A DNA stretch of 64,000 nt from Clostridium sp. UBA701 (GTDB taxonomy: Bacteria > Bacillota > Clostridia > Clostridiales > Clostridiaceae). Position 1 is the stretch's first letter. Every line of letters begins with the position of its first letter. Position numbers and translations under genes: made by a program. Below, piece by piece: positions 34,472-42,946 of the stretch. The stretch is taken from contig DBMJ01000016.1 in assembly GCA_002298125.1 (NCBI GenBank), positions 457,065 through 521,064 on the forward strand, given 5' to 3'. The notes below the pieces were generated by a model. The model was not told where the DNA came from. It saw only the letters and a list, made by a program, of their open reading frames with translations, and did not search any database.

Positions 34472-36025
34472 TTATATTCTAAATGCGAACTCCTCCATAT
34501 CCCACATATTGGTTATCCAGTCCTGGTAAAAATCTTTCTCATGACAGACTAGAAGAACTGTGCCATTAAAGTTTTTCAAGGCTTCTCTTAAGGCTTCCTT
34601 TGCATTGATATCAAGATGATTTGTTGGCTCATCTAGTAGCAACCAGTTGCTAGGAGTAAGCATTAATTTGCATAGCCTAACCTTTGCCTGTTCACCTCCA
34701 CTTAAGGTACGCATCCTTTGAGATATATGTTCCTGTCTAAGTCCGCATTTTGCTAGAGCTTCTCTAATTTCTTTTTGAGTTTTTTGTGGGAAGGCATTCC
34801 ATACCTCCTCCATTGCAGTATTGTCATCAGTGTATATGCTTTCCTGTTGAAAGTAAACAGGATGAAGATGATACCCTAACTCCACATTGCCGCTAAGTGG
34901 TGGTATAACACCCATAATAGTTTTTAGCAGCGTAGATTTGCCTATCCCGTTGCAGCCTGTAACAGCAATTTTTTCACCCTTCATCAGCTTTAGGTTCAAG
35001 TTGCTTATTAATGAATAACTATACCCAATGCTCATGTGGGAGCTTTTGAAAATTAGCTTTCCTGGCTCTTTAGCATTGAGGAAGGTAAAATGAGGTTTAG
35101 GAAGAAGCTTTGGTTTTTCAAGCCTTTCAATCTTTTCAAGTTGTTTTCTTTTGCTCTGGGCCCTTTTTGTGGTGGAGGCTCGAACGAGATTCTTGTTGAT
35201 AAAATCCTCCATACGGGCAATTTCCTCACTCTGCTTATTATATTCGTCAATATATTTTCTACTTTCTGCATCTCTAAGCTTTAGGAAAGCTTCATAATTT
35301 CCAGGATAACGTTTTAAACAAGTAAAGTCTAAATGAAATATTACGTTAGTTATTTTGCTCAGAAAGTCAGTGTCATGGGAAATAACCATAAAGCTGTTAG
35401 GATAACCCTTAAGATAATTGGTTAGCCAGTCAACATGCTCCTTGTCAAGGTAGTTTGTTGGCTCATCTAAAAGTAGAAGTTCAGGATTTAAGAGCAGAAG
35501 CTTTGCAAGTCTTACCTTTGTTCGCTGGCCACCACTTAATTTCCCCAAAGGAGTATCTAGGCCAAGTGAATGCAAGCCAAGACCGCCGGCTACATTATCA
35601 ACAAGATTATCAATGTTGAAAAAGTCACTAGCATATAGTATATCTTGCAGATTTCCTAGTTCTCTAAGGAGCCTTTCAGCTTCATTACTTTGTGCAGTAG
35701 ATAGCTTTTTCCCAATTTCTAATATCTGTTTTTCAATTTTATAGAGATTATTAAAGGCAGATTTGAGACCTTCTCTTATGCTTATGTCCTCCTCAAGTTC
35801 GGCATGTTGATCCAGATAGCCTATACTTATCCTAGAGGGTCGATGAACCTTTCCTTCATCAAAAATTAATTTACCTGTTAAAATATTAAACAAGGTAGTT
35901 TTACCAGCACCATTTACACCTACCAGTCCTGCATGCTCCCCCTTTAAAAGCCTAAAGGAAATATTTTTTAGGATTGTTTTATCACCAAATCCAAAGCTTA
36001 AATTTTCAACGTTTAATATACTCAT
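34472..36025 (-). CDS. ABC-F family ATPase (possible ribosome-protection type)
   Basis: 517 aa with two ATPase domains and no membrane segments. Domain 1: GVNGAGKTT, LSGGQRTKVRLAK, LLLLDEPTNYLD. Domain 2: GCNGIGKST, LSGGEQAKVRLCK, LLLDEPTNHLD. The inter-domain linker (about residues 240-320) is charged and helical, as in ABC-F proteins that enter the ribosomal E site. ABC-F proteins include antibiotic-resistance factors (Vga/Lsa/VmlR/CplR-like) and housekeeping factors (EttA-like). The long leader with a terminator upstream favours an inducible resistance factor (inference). Confidence 0.85.
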   Translation of the reverse strand: MSILNVENLSFGFGDKTILKNISFRLLKGEHAGLVGVNGAGKTTLFNILTGKLIFDEGKVHRPSRISIGYLDQHAELEEDISIREGLKSAFNNLYKIEKQILEIGKKLSTAQSNEAERLLRELGNLQDILYASDFFNIDNLVDNVAGGLGLHSLGLDTPLGKLSGGQRTKVRLAKLLLLNPELLLLDEPTNYLDKEHVDWLTNYLKGYPNSFMVISHDTDFLSKITNVIFHLDFTCLKRYPGNYEAFLKLRDAESRKYIDEYNKQSEEIARMEDFINKNLVRASTTKRAQSKRKQLEKIERLEKPKLLPKPHFTFLNAKEPGKLIFKSSHMSIGYSYSLISNLNLKLMKGEKIAVTGCNGIGKSTLLKTIMGVIPPLSGNVELGYHLHPVYFQQESIYTDDNTAMEEVWNAFPQKTQKEIREALAKCGLRQEHISQRMRTLSGGEQAKVRLCKLMLTPSNWLLLDEPTNHLDINAKEALREALKNFNGTVLLVCHEKDFYQDWITNMWDMEEFAFRI

Positions 36026-36045
36026 ATATATTCACCCCTATATTC

Positions 36046-36086
36046 AAAAAAAAAAAAAGGAAAGAGAAGTTGTAACTCCTCTTTCC
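36046..36086 (-). terminator. Attenuator terminator in the ABC-F leader
   Basis: On the minus strand GGAAAGAG-GAGTT pairs with AACTTCTCTTTCC and is followed by thirteen T residues, all within 60 nt before the ABC-F start. It must be read through for expression. Confidence 0.88.
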
Positions 36087-36347
36087 CCAAAAGTTTATTA
36101 AGCAAAAGCTTAAAAAATCTTGAGTAATACTTTAAAGAGAGACTTGCTTTTTAATTCTACAACAATATTGAATTAGTAGAATTAAAGGCAATAAAAAAGA
36201 GTCCAATGCTTCAAGTGGTAATTTCTATTCAGAATAAGCTAAAAAAGGGCAGACTTCCCCTAGGATAAGCTTAATTCACTACAAGAAATTACCAATTTAC
36301 ACACGACAGACTCACATCTCCTTTAGTACAAATACAAATTTTTACTC
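36087..36347 (-). promoter_or_regulatory. ABC-F 5' leader with possible leader peptide
   Basis: About 320 nt separate the promoter from the gene. AAAGGAG (36318-36324) precedes short open frames: one reads MSLSCVNW from GTG at 36315 (or SCVNW from CTG at 36309) and stops at 36289; another from GTG at 36304 has 14 codons. The TGG-TAA end overlaps GGTAATTTC (36285-36293), which can pair with GAAATTACC at 36217-36225. A stalled ribosome could therefore change the fold. A weak extra terminator (AGGG...CCCT, T6) lies at about 36241-36260. Confidence 0.55.
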
Positions 36348-36353
36348 AATAAT

Positions 36354-36382
36354 ATTATATATGAAGAAATTCAAAATGTAAA
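36354..36382 (-). promoter_or_regulatory. Promoter of the ABC-F gene
   Basis: On the minus strand TTTACA, exactly 17 bp and TATAAT; transcription would start near 36347. Confidence 0.8.
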
Positions 36383-36450
36383 TATGAAAGTCGTATAATC
36401 TGTAAGGATGAACAGATTTTCCATTTCAAAGATAAATTTGGTATACTATA

Positions 36451-36575
36451 AAGTGAAACTTAGCTTCAGGTGCAGTATTTATTCACCTGAAGGTTAGATG
36501 AACTTATCCAGGAACGTAGCTTCCCTTAACTGCACTTACAGAGGTAGCGGTATTAGGGAAGGTAGTTATCGGGTA
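36451..36575 (+). repeat. Hairpin-rich repeat family, copy B
   Basis: Tandem with copy C at a 125-bp period. Blocks in order: AAGTGAAACTTAGCTTCAGG, a hairpin closed by CACCTGAAG, GAACTTATCCAGGAACGTAG, an inner stem (TGCACTTACAGAGGTAGCG) and GGGAAGGTAGTTATCGGGTA. Outer parts CTTATCC and (C)GGGTAAAG can pair, so the unit folds as a multi-stem structure. Confidence 0.75.
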
Positions 36576-36700
36576 AAGTGAAACTTAGCTTCAGGTGTAG
36601 TTTTTATTCACCTGAAGGTTAGATGAACTTATCTAGGAACGTAGCTTCCCTTATGTGCACTTACAGAGGTGGCAGTATTAGGGAAGGTAGTTATCGAGTA
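36576..36700 (+). repeat. Hairpin-rich repeat family, copy C
   Basis: Nearly identical to copy B; differences such as GCACTTACAGAGGTGGC versus AGGTAGC fall in the inner stem and keep or improve pairing. A 27-bp stub of a third unit follows to 36727, just before the methyltransferase ribosome site. Confidence 0.75.
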
Positions 36701-36739
36701 AAATGAAACTAAGCTTCAGTAGCGAAGGGAAATAAAAAT

Positions 36740-37579
36740 ATGAATGAAGATAAGAAAAAATTTATTAATATATGGGACAAGGTTGCTCCTAGTTTTGGAG
36801 AAATTGGACCAAAGTATTGGGGCTATTTTGGGAATAGATTAGTTGAACTTTCGAGTATTAATGAGGGTGCAAGAGTGTTAGATATTGGGATGGGCAGAGG
36901 GGCTTCTCTATTTCCTGCAATAATTAAAGTAGGCAAAGCTGGATATGTTATAGGTATAGATAACTCAGAAATAATGGTAAGATCAACTTATAAAGACATC
37001 TTAGAAAGAAATATATATAACACTGAAGTAATAAATATGAAGGCGGAAAAGTTAGATATAGAAGTGGATTCTTTTGATAATGATTCTTTTGATAATGTTA
37101 TTTGTGGATTTGGCATAGGGTACCTTTTATTAAGTGAAAACAAATTAAAGGGTTTAAAAAGAGTACTTAAAAAGGGGGGGCAAGCAGCTTTTAGTATCTG
37201 GGGGGTACAAAAAGACCAGAAGTGGCTGACTGAAATAATTAATAAATATATACATACAGACTTACAGAATCCAAATAAACAATCGGATATTCCCAAATTT
37301 GATAATGTAGAGGATGTGACAAGAATATTATATGCTTCAGGATTTAACAATATTAAAGCTCACGAAGAGGACTTTGATGTTGTTTATATGGATAAAGAAG
37401 AATGGTGGCAAGAAATGTGGGCAAATGCAGTTAGGGGGATATTTGAACAGGTAGAAGAATTAGGATGTGATATTTTTAAAGAGTTTAAGCTGGATATATT
37501 TAATGGACTTGAAAGATTTTATAGTGGGGATGGATTTCATTTTAATATGCCAGTAATATATGCATTTGGAGAAAAATAA
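36740..37579 (+). CDS. Class I SAM-dependent methyltransferase
   Basis: 279 aa. The SAM-binding motif I is VLDIGMGRGASLFPA (near residue 44), with VIGIDNSEIMV as motif II and FDNVICGFG as the acidic motif. GAAGGGAAA gives a moderate ribosome site right after the repeat stub. It overlaps the upstream end of the next open frame, and the cluster that follows contains an AAC(6')-like acetyltransferase and a NUDIX hydrolase. Substrate unknown. Confidence 0.82.
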   Translation: MNEDKKKFINIWDKVAPSFGEIGPKYWGYFGNRLVELSSINEGARVLDIGMGRGASLFPAIIKVGKAGYVIGIDNSEIMVRSTYKDILERNIYNTEVINMKAEKLDIEVDSFDNDSFDNVICGFGIGYLLLSENKLKGLKRVLKKGGQAAFSIWGVQKDQKWLTEIINKYIHTDLQNPNKQSDIPKFDNVEDVTRILYASGFNNIKAHEEDFDVVYMDKEEWWQEMWANAVRGIFEQVEELGCDIFKEFKLDIFNGLERFYSGDGFHFNMPVIYAFGEK

Positions 37580-37607
37580 AGTTTGTTTTTATAATGGGGT
37601 GAAAAGG

Positions 37608-38153
37608 ATGATTACTTCGGATGATAATATTGTAATCAGAAAAATGAATGATGAAGAAAATGATTATAAATTAATGGCTAAATGGTTAAGTGATGAACGC
37701 ATTTTGAAATTCTTCCAAGGAAGGGATAAGCCTTTAAATATTAATCAGATAATAGAAAAGTATGGCCCAAGAGTTAGAGGGGAAAGCAGAGTAATTCCTT
37801 GCATCATAGAAGTTGATCGCAAGGCAATTGGCTATATTCAATACTATGGTATAGATAGGGATGAGAAAGCAGAATATGGTTATGAGAATAATAAGTTAAT
37901 ATATGGAATAGACCTTTTCATTGGTGAAGTTGAATACCAAGATAGAGGTATTGGAGAAAAAGCAATTAAGAGTTTGATTCATTACATAAAAATAAATAAG
38001 CATCCTGATAAAATTATTATCGATCCGAGAATAGATAATAAAAGGGCAATAAGATGTTATGAAAAATGCGGGTTTGAGGCAAGAAAATTACTCTTAAGAC
38101 ATGAGCTTCATGAGGGTGTTTATTGTGATAATTTATTGATGGAAATTGAATGA
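37608..38153 (+). CDS. GNAT acetyltransferase, aminoglycoside 6'-N-acetyltransferase-like
   Basis: About 181 aa. The acetyl-CoA site is within YQDRGIGEKAIKSL (Q/R-x-x-G-x-G/A type), and the N-terminal IRKMNDEENDYKLMAKWLSD and FQGRDKP segments resemble AAC(6')-type enzymes. GGGGTGAAAAGG precedes the ATG at 37608; the earlier ATG lies within the methyltransferase gene. Aminoglycoside acetylation is plausible but not proven. It is coupled to the NUDIX gene. Confidence 0.78.
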   Translation: MITSDDNIVIRKMNDEENDYKLMAKWLSDERILKFFQGRDKPLNINQIIEKYGPRVRGESRVIPCIIEVDRKAIGYIQYYGIDRDEKAEYGYENNKLIYGIDLFIGEVEYQDRGIGEKAIKSLIHYIKINKHPDKIIIDPRIDNKRAIRCYEKCGFEARKLLLRHELHEGVYCDNLLMEIE

Positions 38154-38185
38154 GTAAGCTTAAGGGTAAAAGATGGGGGATTCTT

Positions 38186-38647
38186 ATGATAAAGGCAAAG
38201 CTAATGAATATGTGTATGGTTATTGATAAAGTAAACAATAAAGTTGTTGTGCAGGATAAGATTAATAGTACTGACTGGAGGGGGATAACCTTACCTGGCG
38301 GCAAGGTAGAGAATGGTGAGAGTATTATCGAGTCAACAATTCGAGAAGTTAAAGAGGAAACTGGTCTTGATGTAAAACACTTGAAGTTTAGTGGACTTAT
38401 TGATTGGTATAATAATGTTACACATGAACGGTGGTTTATTTTTCTTTTCAAGACAGATACATATTCTGGTGAAATGATAGGTGAGACTCATGAAGGTAAA
38501 ATATTTTGGGTAGAAATAGACAAGCTACCTAATATGAATTTAGCAAGTGGTATGAAGGACTATTTAAAATTATTTACCGATGATAATATAAATGAAGCTT
38601 ATGCTGTATGGAATGATAAAACTTGGGGTGAATTTAAATTTATATAA
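38186..38647 (+). CDS. NUDIX hydrolase (MutT-like)
   Basis: About 153 aa. The NUDIX box is complete: GGKVENGESIIESTIREVKE with EETG following (near residues 38-60). GGGGGATT precedes the ATG at 38186, while an ATG at 38150 overlaps the acetyltransferase stop; either start may be used. It probably hydrolyses a nucleoside diphosphate derivative such as 8-oxo-dGTP; specificity is inferred from family only. Confidence 0.85.
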   Translation: MIKAKLMNMCMVIDKVNNKVVVQDKINSTDWRGITLPGGKVENGESIIESTIREVKEETGLDVKHLKFSGLIDWYNNVTHERWFIFLFKTDTYSGEMIGETHEGKIFWVEIDKLPNMNLASGMKDYLKLFTDDNINEAYAVWNDKTWGEFKFI

Positions 38648-38723
38648 CATCAGCTACAATATTTCTAAGCATATGTTTTCGTTAAGGGATCAATAAAACA
38701 ATATAGTAAAGGAGAAGGCAACA

Positions 38724-39263
38724 TTGAAGAGAACTTTTGCGCATAGACCAAACTGGACAAGACTTATTGAGAAGAGATTTAAATTAAAATATATCGAAGA
38801 AAAAGAATTTAAGGGGTATGTATCAATTGTTTTTATTGATAAGGTAAGAGAACCATTGGTGATAGAGGTAGCAGGTGAAAACTTATGCCTAGCTAATGAT
38901 GGATTTATATGGATGCAGCATTTCCCAAATGGATGCAACTATGCTTTGACTACTATGTTTAACGAAAAGCATGAAGTTGTACAATGGTATTTTGACATTT
39001 GTAATGGAAATAAAGTAAATTCAGAAGGGATTCCATATTATGATGACTTATATCTCGATGTAGTTCTCCTGCCAAAGGGTGAAATTTTATTGCTTGATGA
39101 AGATGAGCTTGAACAAGCATTAAAGGATAAGGATATAACTAAAGCACAATATGAAGCAGCTTACGCTGAGGCAAAGAAGCTTATACACACTATACAAAGT
39201 GATAAAGATAGTCTTCCCCTTAATAGTAAAGGGTATTTACAGCAAATGTTATCACTAAGTTAA
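38724..39263 (+). CDS. DUF402-family protein (nucleotide phosphatase-like)
   Basis: 179 aa starting with TTG behind AAAGGAGAAGG. The central region WYFDICNG and YYDDLYLDVVLLP with the following DEDELEQAL matches the DUF402 domain, whose members include nucleoside tri/diphosphatases and the FomD-like hydrolases, with metal-binding Asp residues. It is a single gene between the NUDIX and serine hydrolase genes. Confidence 0.75.
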   Translation: MKRTFAHRPNWTRLIEKRFKLKYIEEKEFKGYVSIVFIDKVREPLVIEVAGENLCLANDGFIWMQHFPNGCNYALTTMFNEKHEVVQWYFDICNGNKVNSEGIPYYDDLYLDVVLLPKGEILLLDEDELEQALKDKDITKAQYEAAYAEAKKLIHTIQSDKDSLPLNSKGYLQQMLSLS

Positions 39264-39318
39264 AATAAATATTTATATAAATTGTACAGCATTAATCGAA
39301 TTAATAGGGGGCTGCAAA

Positions 39319-40353
39319 ATGGGAAAAATAGAAGAATTACTAGCTGATTATATCAGAGAGGAGGAATTAACACCTGGTATAGCATTGGCATTGATAAAGG
39401 ATGGAGAATGTATTTATAAAAACTCACATGGCTATGCAAATTTAGAAAATAAAATCCAAATTAATTCTAAAACAGCTTTTTACCTTGCTTCTCTTTCAAA
39501 GAGCTTTACTGCTGCAGGTATTATGCTTCTAAATGAAAAAGGAAAGCTACATTTATCAGAAAAGATTAAAAAGTACTTTACTGATCTTCCGGATTACTGT
39601 GAAGATATAAAAATAATAAATTTAGTTATGCATACATCAGGTTTAAAGGATTATTTTAATAGCTATTTTGAAAATAATCGAAACATAAATTCTATAACTA
39701 ATAAAGATGTTTATAATTTTATTTTAAAGGAGACTACTCTTAATTTTCCTTCAGGTGATAAATTTGAATATTCAAATACTGGATATGTATTGTTATCTAT
39801 GTTAATAGAAAAAATAAGCGGCAAATCTTTTTCTGATTTTTTAAAGGAGAATTTCTTTATACCCTTAGGCATGAAAAATACCTACGTTTTTACTGAGAAT
39901 AAACCAATTATACCCAATAGAGCATATGGTTACGAACAGATTGAAGATAAATATTTCTGCTATGACTATTATGTATTAACAACAGGTGATGGAGGGATAT
40001 ATTCTTGTATTGATGATTTATTATTATGGGTTCAAGCTCTTGATAATGAAAGCATTTTCAGAAAAAAGACAATAGACACTATGTTTTCAAGAGAGAGGCT
40101 CAATGATGGTACACCATGTATATATGCATTTGGTTGGTTTACCTTAGAAAAGGATGATAAAAAAGTAGTATTTCATGCAGGACAGTTAGGTGGTTTCACT
40201 AATATCATGATAAAGATACCCGAAGATAAATTTTCTATAATAATCTTAACAAATTACTATAGAGATTCATTCCAGAAAATTTTCAAAGCTGTGCATGATT
40301 GTGCTACAGAAACGAAGGATGAAGTCATATCAAATAAGTTCAAGCATATATAA
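39319..40353 (+). CDS. Beta-lactamase-like serine hydrolase (class C/PBP4* type)
   Basis: 344 aa with no signal peptide, so cytoplasmic. SLSK (Ser58-Lys61) is the SxxK nucleophile motif, YSNTGY (near 153) the YxN motif, and HAGQLGG replaces the KTG triad. Such proteins are often esterases or D-amino peptidases rather than true beta-lactamases. GGGGG precedes the ATG. Confidence 0.85.
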   Translation: MGKIEELLADYIREEELTPGIALALIKDGECIYKNSHGYANLENKIQINSKTAFYLASLSKSFTAAGIMLLNEKGKLHLSEKIKKYFTDLPDYCEDIKIINLVMHTSGLKDYFNSYFENNRNINSITNKDVYNFILKETTLNFPSGDKFEYSNTGYVLLSMLIEKISGKSFSDFLKENFFIPLGMKNTYVFTENKPIIPNRAYGYEQIEDKYFCYDYYVLTTGDGGIYSCIDDLLLWVQALDNESIFRKKTIDTMFSRERLNDGTPCIYAFGWFTLEKDDKKVVFHAGQLGGFTNIMIKIPEDKFSIIILTNYYRDSFQKIFKAVHDCATETKDEVISNKFKHI

Positions 40354-40410
40354 AACACAGAGAATATCAATCAACAGGTTTATAAGGATTTAGAAAGAAG
40401 TTTGACAATT

Positions 40411-40432
40411 AAAAAAATAAAGAACCGTCCCC
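40411..40432 (-). repeat. GGGACGGTTCTTT (REP-like) copy 7
   Basis: Reverse-oriented copy 7 bp beyond the stop codon of the minus-strand Nim-like gene, that is, again directly 3' of a gene. It shares an extended flank with copy 6. Confidence 0.8.
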
Positions 40433-40438
40433 AGAGGA

Positions 40439-40909
40439 TTAATCTATATTACCCTTTGCTGTTGCATGATCAATAATGATTTTTACAATATTAGTTTTTG
40501 AAATAGCCCTGTCTATGTATGCAAGACCTTCATTTTTAAATTCTGGTGAATATTTATCTATAATAGCAAGAAGTGCTGTTTTTTTTTCTTCTTCTTCAAT
40601 TATATTTGAGGCTCGTCCGTAAATAATGGTACTTTCATACTTGGTACTAAATTTATCAGGTAACACCTTTGTTTCTCCAATAACGCAAAAGGATACTTTA
40701 TTGTTAGAGTTAATATTATCTAGCTTATATCCTTCCGGAGCGCAGTGAAAATATATAACATTGTTTATATAAACATAGTTTAAGGGGGTTGTATGTGGAT
40801 ATCCATTTTCGCCAATTGTGGCTAGTATTCCATATTCCCCTTCCTTCAAGATCCTTATCATATCTTCATTAGTCAGATGCTTTTTTAAATTTCTCATTTC
40901 CTTAAACAT
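40439..40909 (-). CDS. Pyridoxamine-phosphate-oxidase-fold flavoprotein, Nim-like
   Basis: 156 aa. The N-terminus (MFKEMRNLKKHLT), the strand LATIGENGYPHTTPLNYVY and the FHCAPEGYKLDNI region match the FMN-binding split-barrel family that includes 5-nitroimidazole reductases (NimA). GGGAGG lies before the ATG on the minus strand. Activity on nitroimidazoles cannot be told from sequence; many relatives have no known substrate. Confidence 0.82.
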   Translation of the reverse strand: MFKEMRNLKKHLTNEDMIRILKEGEYGILATIGENGYPHTTPLNYVYINNVIYFHCAPEGYKLDNINSNNKVSFCVIGETKVLPDKFSTKYESTIIYGRASNIIEEEEKKTALLAIIDKYSPEFKNEGLAYIDRAISKTNIVKIIIDHATAKGNID

Positions 40910-40934
40910 ATATTGCTATACCTCCCATACTATA

Positions 40935-41084
40935 AAGTGAAATTTAGCTTAAGGTGGAGTTCTTACTCCACCTTAAGATTAGCTGAACTTATCCAGAAAC
41001 GTAGTTGCCCTTGTCCAGAAACGTAGCTGTCCTTATATGCCGCTTATAGAAGCAGCAGTATTAGGGCAGGTAGCTAACGGATAA
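40935..41084 (+). repeat. Hairpin-rich repeat family, copy D
   Basis: Same block order as copies B and C: AAGTGAAATTTAGCTTAAGG, the AAGGTGGAGT/ACTCCACCTT hairpin, GAACTTATCCAGAAACGTAG, GCCGCTTATAGAAGCAGC and GGGCAGGTAGCTAACGGATAA. The CCAGAAACGTAG block is doubled. The outer CTTATCC and GGATAA can pair. The rest of the 40910-41246 gap is AT-rich promoter sequence for the AraC gene. Confidence 0.75.
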
Positions 41085-41246
41085 TTACCTTATTAAAGCA
41101 ATTGTTTTAAGAAAATATTAACACAGGCACCATCATAAGTAAATAAATTATAAATTAATTTTGTTAAACTATAATTAGAATTGCAACTCACATCAAGATA
41201 GTAGCCATTATTTACTATAAAATATTATCAGAAGGGAGGTAGCGTT

Positions 41247-42152
41247 ATGTTTGAATGGAATAAAAGCATACAAAGAATGATTAATTGTGTTGAGGAGAAT
41301 TTAACTGAGACATTAACACTTGAAGGCTTGGCAGAACTTTTAAATTATTCGCCATATTATTGTACTAAGCAGTTTCACAAATATACTGGAATTAGTCTGA
41401 GAAGCTATATTCACCTACGAAAACTATGCTCTGCTGTAATTGATATAAGAGATAGCAAAGAGAGAATTCTTGATATAGCTTTAAAATATGGCTTTTCTTC
41501 ACAGGAGGCCTTTACACGCTCTTTTGTAAAGGCCTACGGAATAACTCCAAGCAGCTATAGAAAAATGCCTAAGCCACTCCCCCTACTTATCAAACGTAAC
41601 ACTTATGACCCTTACTTTTTAGGATTAGGAGAGGTAGCAATGAAATTGGATTTATCAAAAGACGTTAAAGTAAGCATTCAAACTTTACCAGAACATAGAT
41701 TTATAGGGGTTCGCAATATTAATGCAGATAATTATTTTGATTTTTGGACGCTTCAAGAAAGTATTCCAGGGCTTGATTGCCACACAGTATGTGGCTTACT
41801 TGAAAGCATTAAAAGTTATAATGGTCAAGTAGGTGGATGGTTTTATAAAGACGGCAGAAGGGGCTATTTATATGGAATTGAAGTACCACCAGATTATAAT
41901 GGAGAAATACCAAGAGGGATGGAGTGCCTACAGGTTCCTCAAAGCTTATATGTAATATTTCACTATCCACCCTATGATTATGAAAATACTGATATGGATG
42001 TTTATGGGGCATTGCAAAAAATGCTTGAGAGCTTTAATCCAAAGGAATATGGGTATGAGTATAACAATGAATTACCTACTTATCAAAGGCATGATCCAGC
42101 TAACTTTGGACAGGCATTTTGCAGGCCTATAAAACTACTCCTACTTAAGTAG
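41247..42152 (+). CDS. AraC-family regulator with GyrI-like effector domain
   Basis: 301 aa. Residues 8-105 hold the two AraC helix-turn-helix units (LTLEGLAELLNYSPYYCTKQ and ILDIALKYGFSSQEAFTRSF). The C-terminal part, from about residue 125, fits the GyrI-like/effector-binding domain that senses small molecules. GGGAGG precedes the ATG. It may control neighbouring genes, for example Ogt, but no operator was identified. Confidence 0.87.
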   Translation: MFEWNKSIQRMINCVEENLTETLTLEGLAELLNYSPYYCTKQFHKYTGISLRSYIHLRKLCSAVIDIRDSKERILDIALKYGFSSQEAFTRSFVKAYGITPSSYRKMPKPLPLLIKRNTYDPYFLGLGEVAMKLDLSKDVKVSIQTLPEHRFIGVRNINADNYFDFWTLQESIPGLDCHTVCGLLESIKSYNGQVGGWFYKDGRRGYLYGIEVPPDYNGEIPRGMECLQVPQSLYVIFHYPPYDYENTDMDVYGALQKMLESFNPKEYGYEYNNELPTYQRHDPANFGQAFCRPIKLLLLK

Positions 42153-42288
42153 GCTCACAAAAATTTCCAAAATGTTGAAGCAAATATTAAGCAAATATAA
42201 AGGAAGAAACTTTAAGTTTAAAAGTGTATAATAGATATAAGGATAATGTACTAGAAGGCTCTAAGAATAGTATTAAGGGGTTGTTTTT

Positions 42289-42804
42289 ATGATAATGGGA
42301 TATGATACTTATAATTCCCCCATAGGGGTGATAAGGGTAGTAGTAGATGAAATAGGAGTAAGGAAAATAGAGCTGTTTGAAGAGGACTGGGAAGGATATG
42401 CAAAATTACATCAGGGATTAGAAGAAAACAAGGAGCTATGTAGAGAAGCTATAGTTCAGCTTGATGAGTATTTCGCTGGTGCGAGAAAAGAATTTGAATT
42501 ACCCTTATCCATAGAGGCTACGCAGTTTAGAAGAAAGGTATGGAATGCTCTTTTAGATATACCCTATGGTGAAACAAGGAATTACTTGCAAATTGCAGAA
42601 GCTATAGGAAACCCAAAAGCTGTAAGAGCAGTGGGGCAGGCTAATAGGGTAAATCCCCTTCCAATAATAATACCTTGTCATAGGGTCATAGGGAAAAGCG
42701 GCGATTTAGTAGGTTATGCAGGGAATAGAACACCCATTCAGAGATTACTCCTTGAGCATGAGGGACATGTGTTTAATAATCCCCAAAGCAGTATGTTAAA
42801 ATAG
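42289..42804 (+). CDS. ogt: Methylated-DNA-protein cysteine methyltransferase
   Basis: 171 aa, the full two-domain form. The active-site motif is IIPCHRVIG (Cys near residue 129) and the DNA-binding region shows IPYGETRNYLQIAEAIGNP. It removes O6-alkyl groups from guanine in a suicide reaction. AAGGGG precedes the ATG. A second, shorter member of the family is encoded at 63590-63907. Confidence 0.92.
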   Translation: MIMGYDTYNSPIGVIRVVVDEIGVRKIELFEEDWEGYAKLHQGLEENKELCREAIVQLDEYFAGARKEFELPLSIEATQFRRKVWNALLDIPYGETRNYLQIAEAIGNPKAVRAVGQANRVNPLPIIIPCHRVIGKSGDLVGYAGNRTPIQRLLLEHEGHVFNNPQSSMLK

Positions 42805-42828
42805 CATAAAATATAAAATTATTTTAAT

Positions 42829-42857
42829 CGCAGGATAAATTTTTCCTGTGGTTTTTT
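42829..42857 (+). terminator. Rho-independent terminator after ogt
   Basis: CGCAGGA pairs with TCCTGTG and is followed by GTTTTTT. Confidence 0.75.
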
Positions 42858-42946
42858 CTTTAAAGGGTATCCAAATCGTGTAAACTGCGTATAAGTAGAT
42901 GAACAATTTATGCATAGATTGTACAGGTTTTTAGGAGGTGCTGTGC

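Noticed and set aside
38017..38451. 144-codon minus-strand open frame
   Set aside because: Opposite the acetyltransferase and NUDIX genes, whose motifs are complete; no domain seen.
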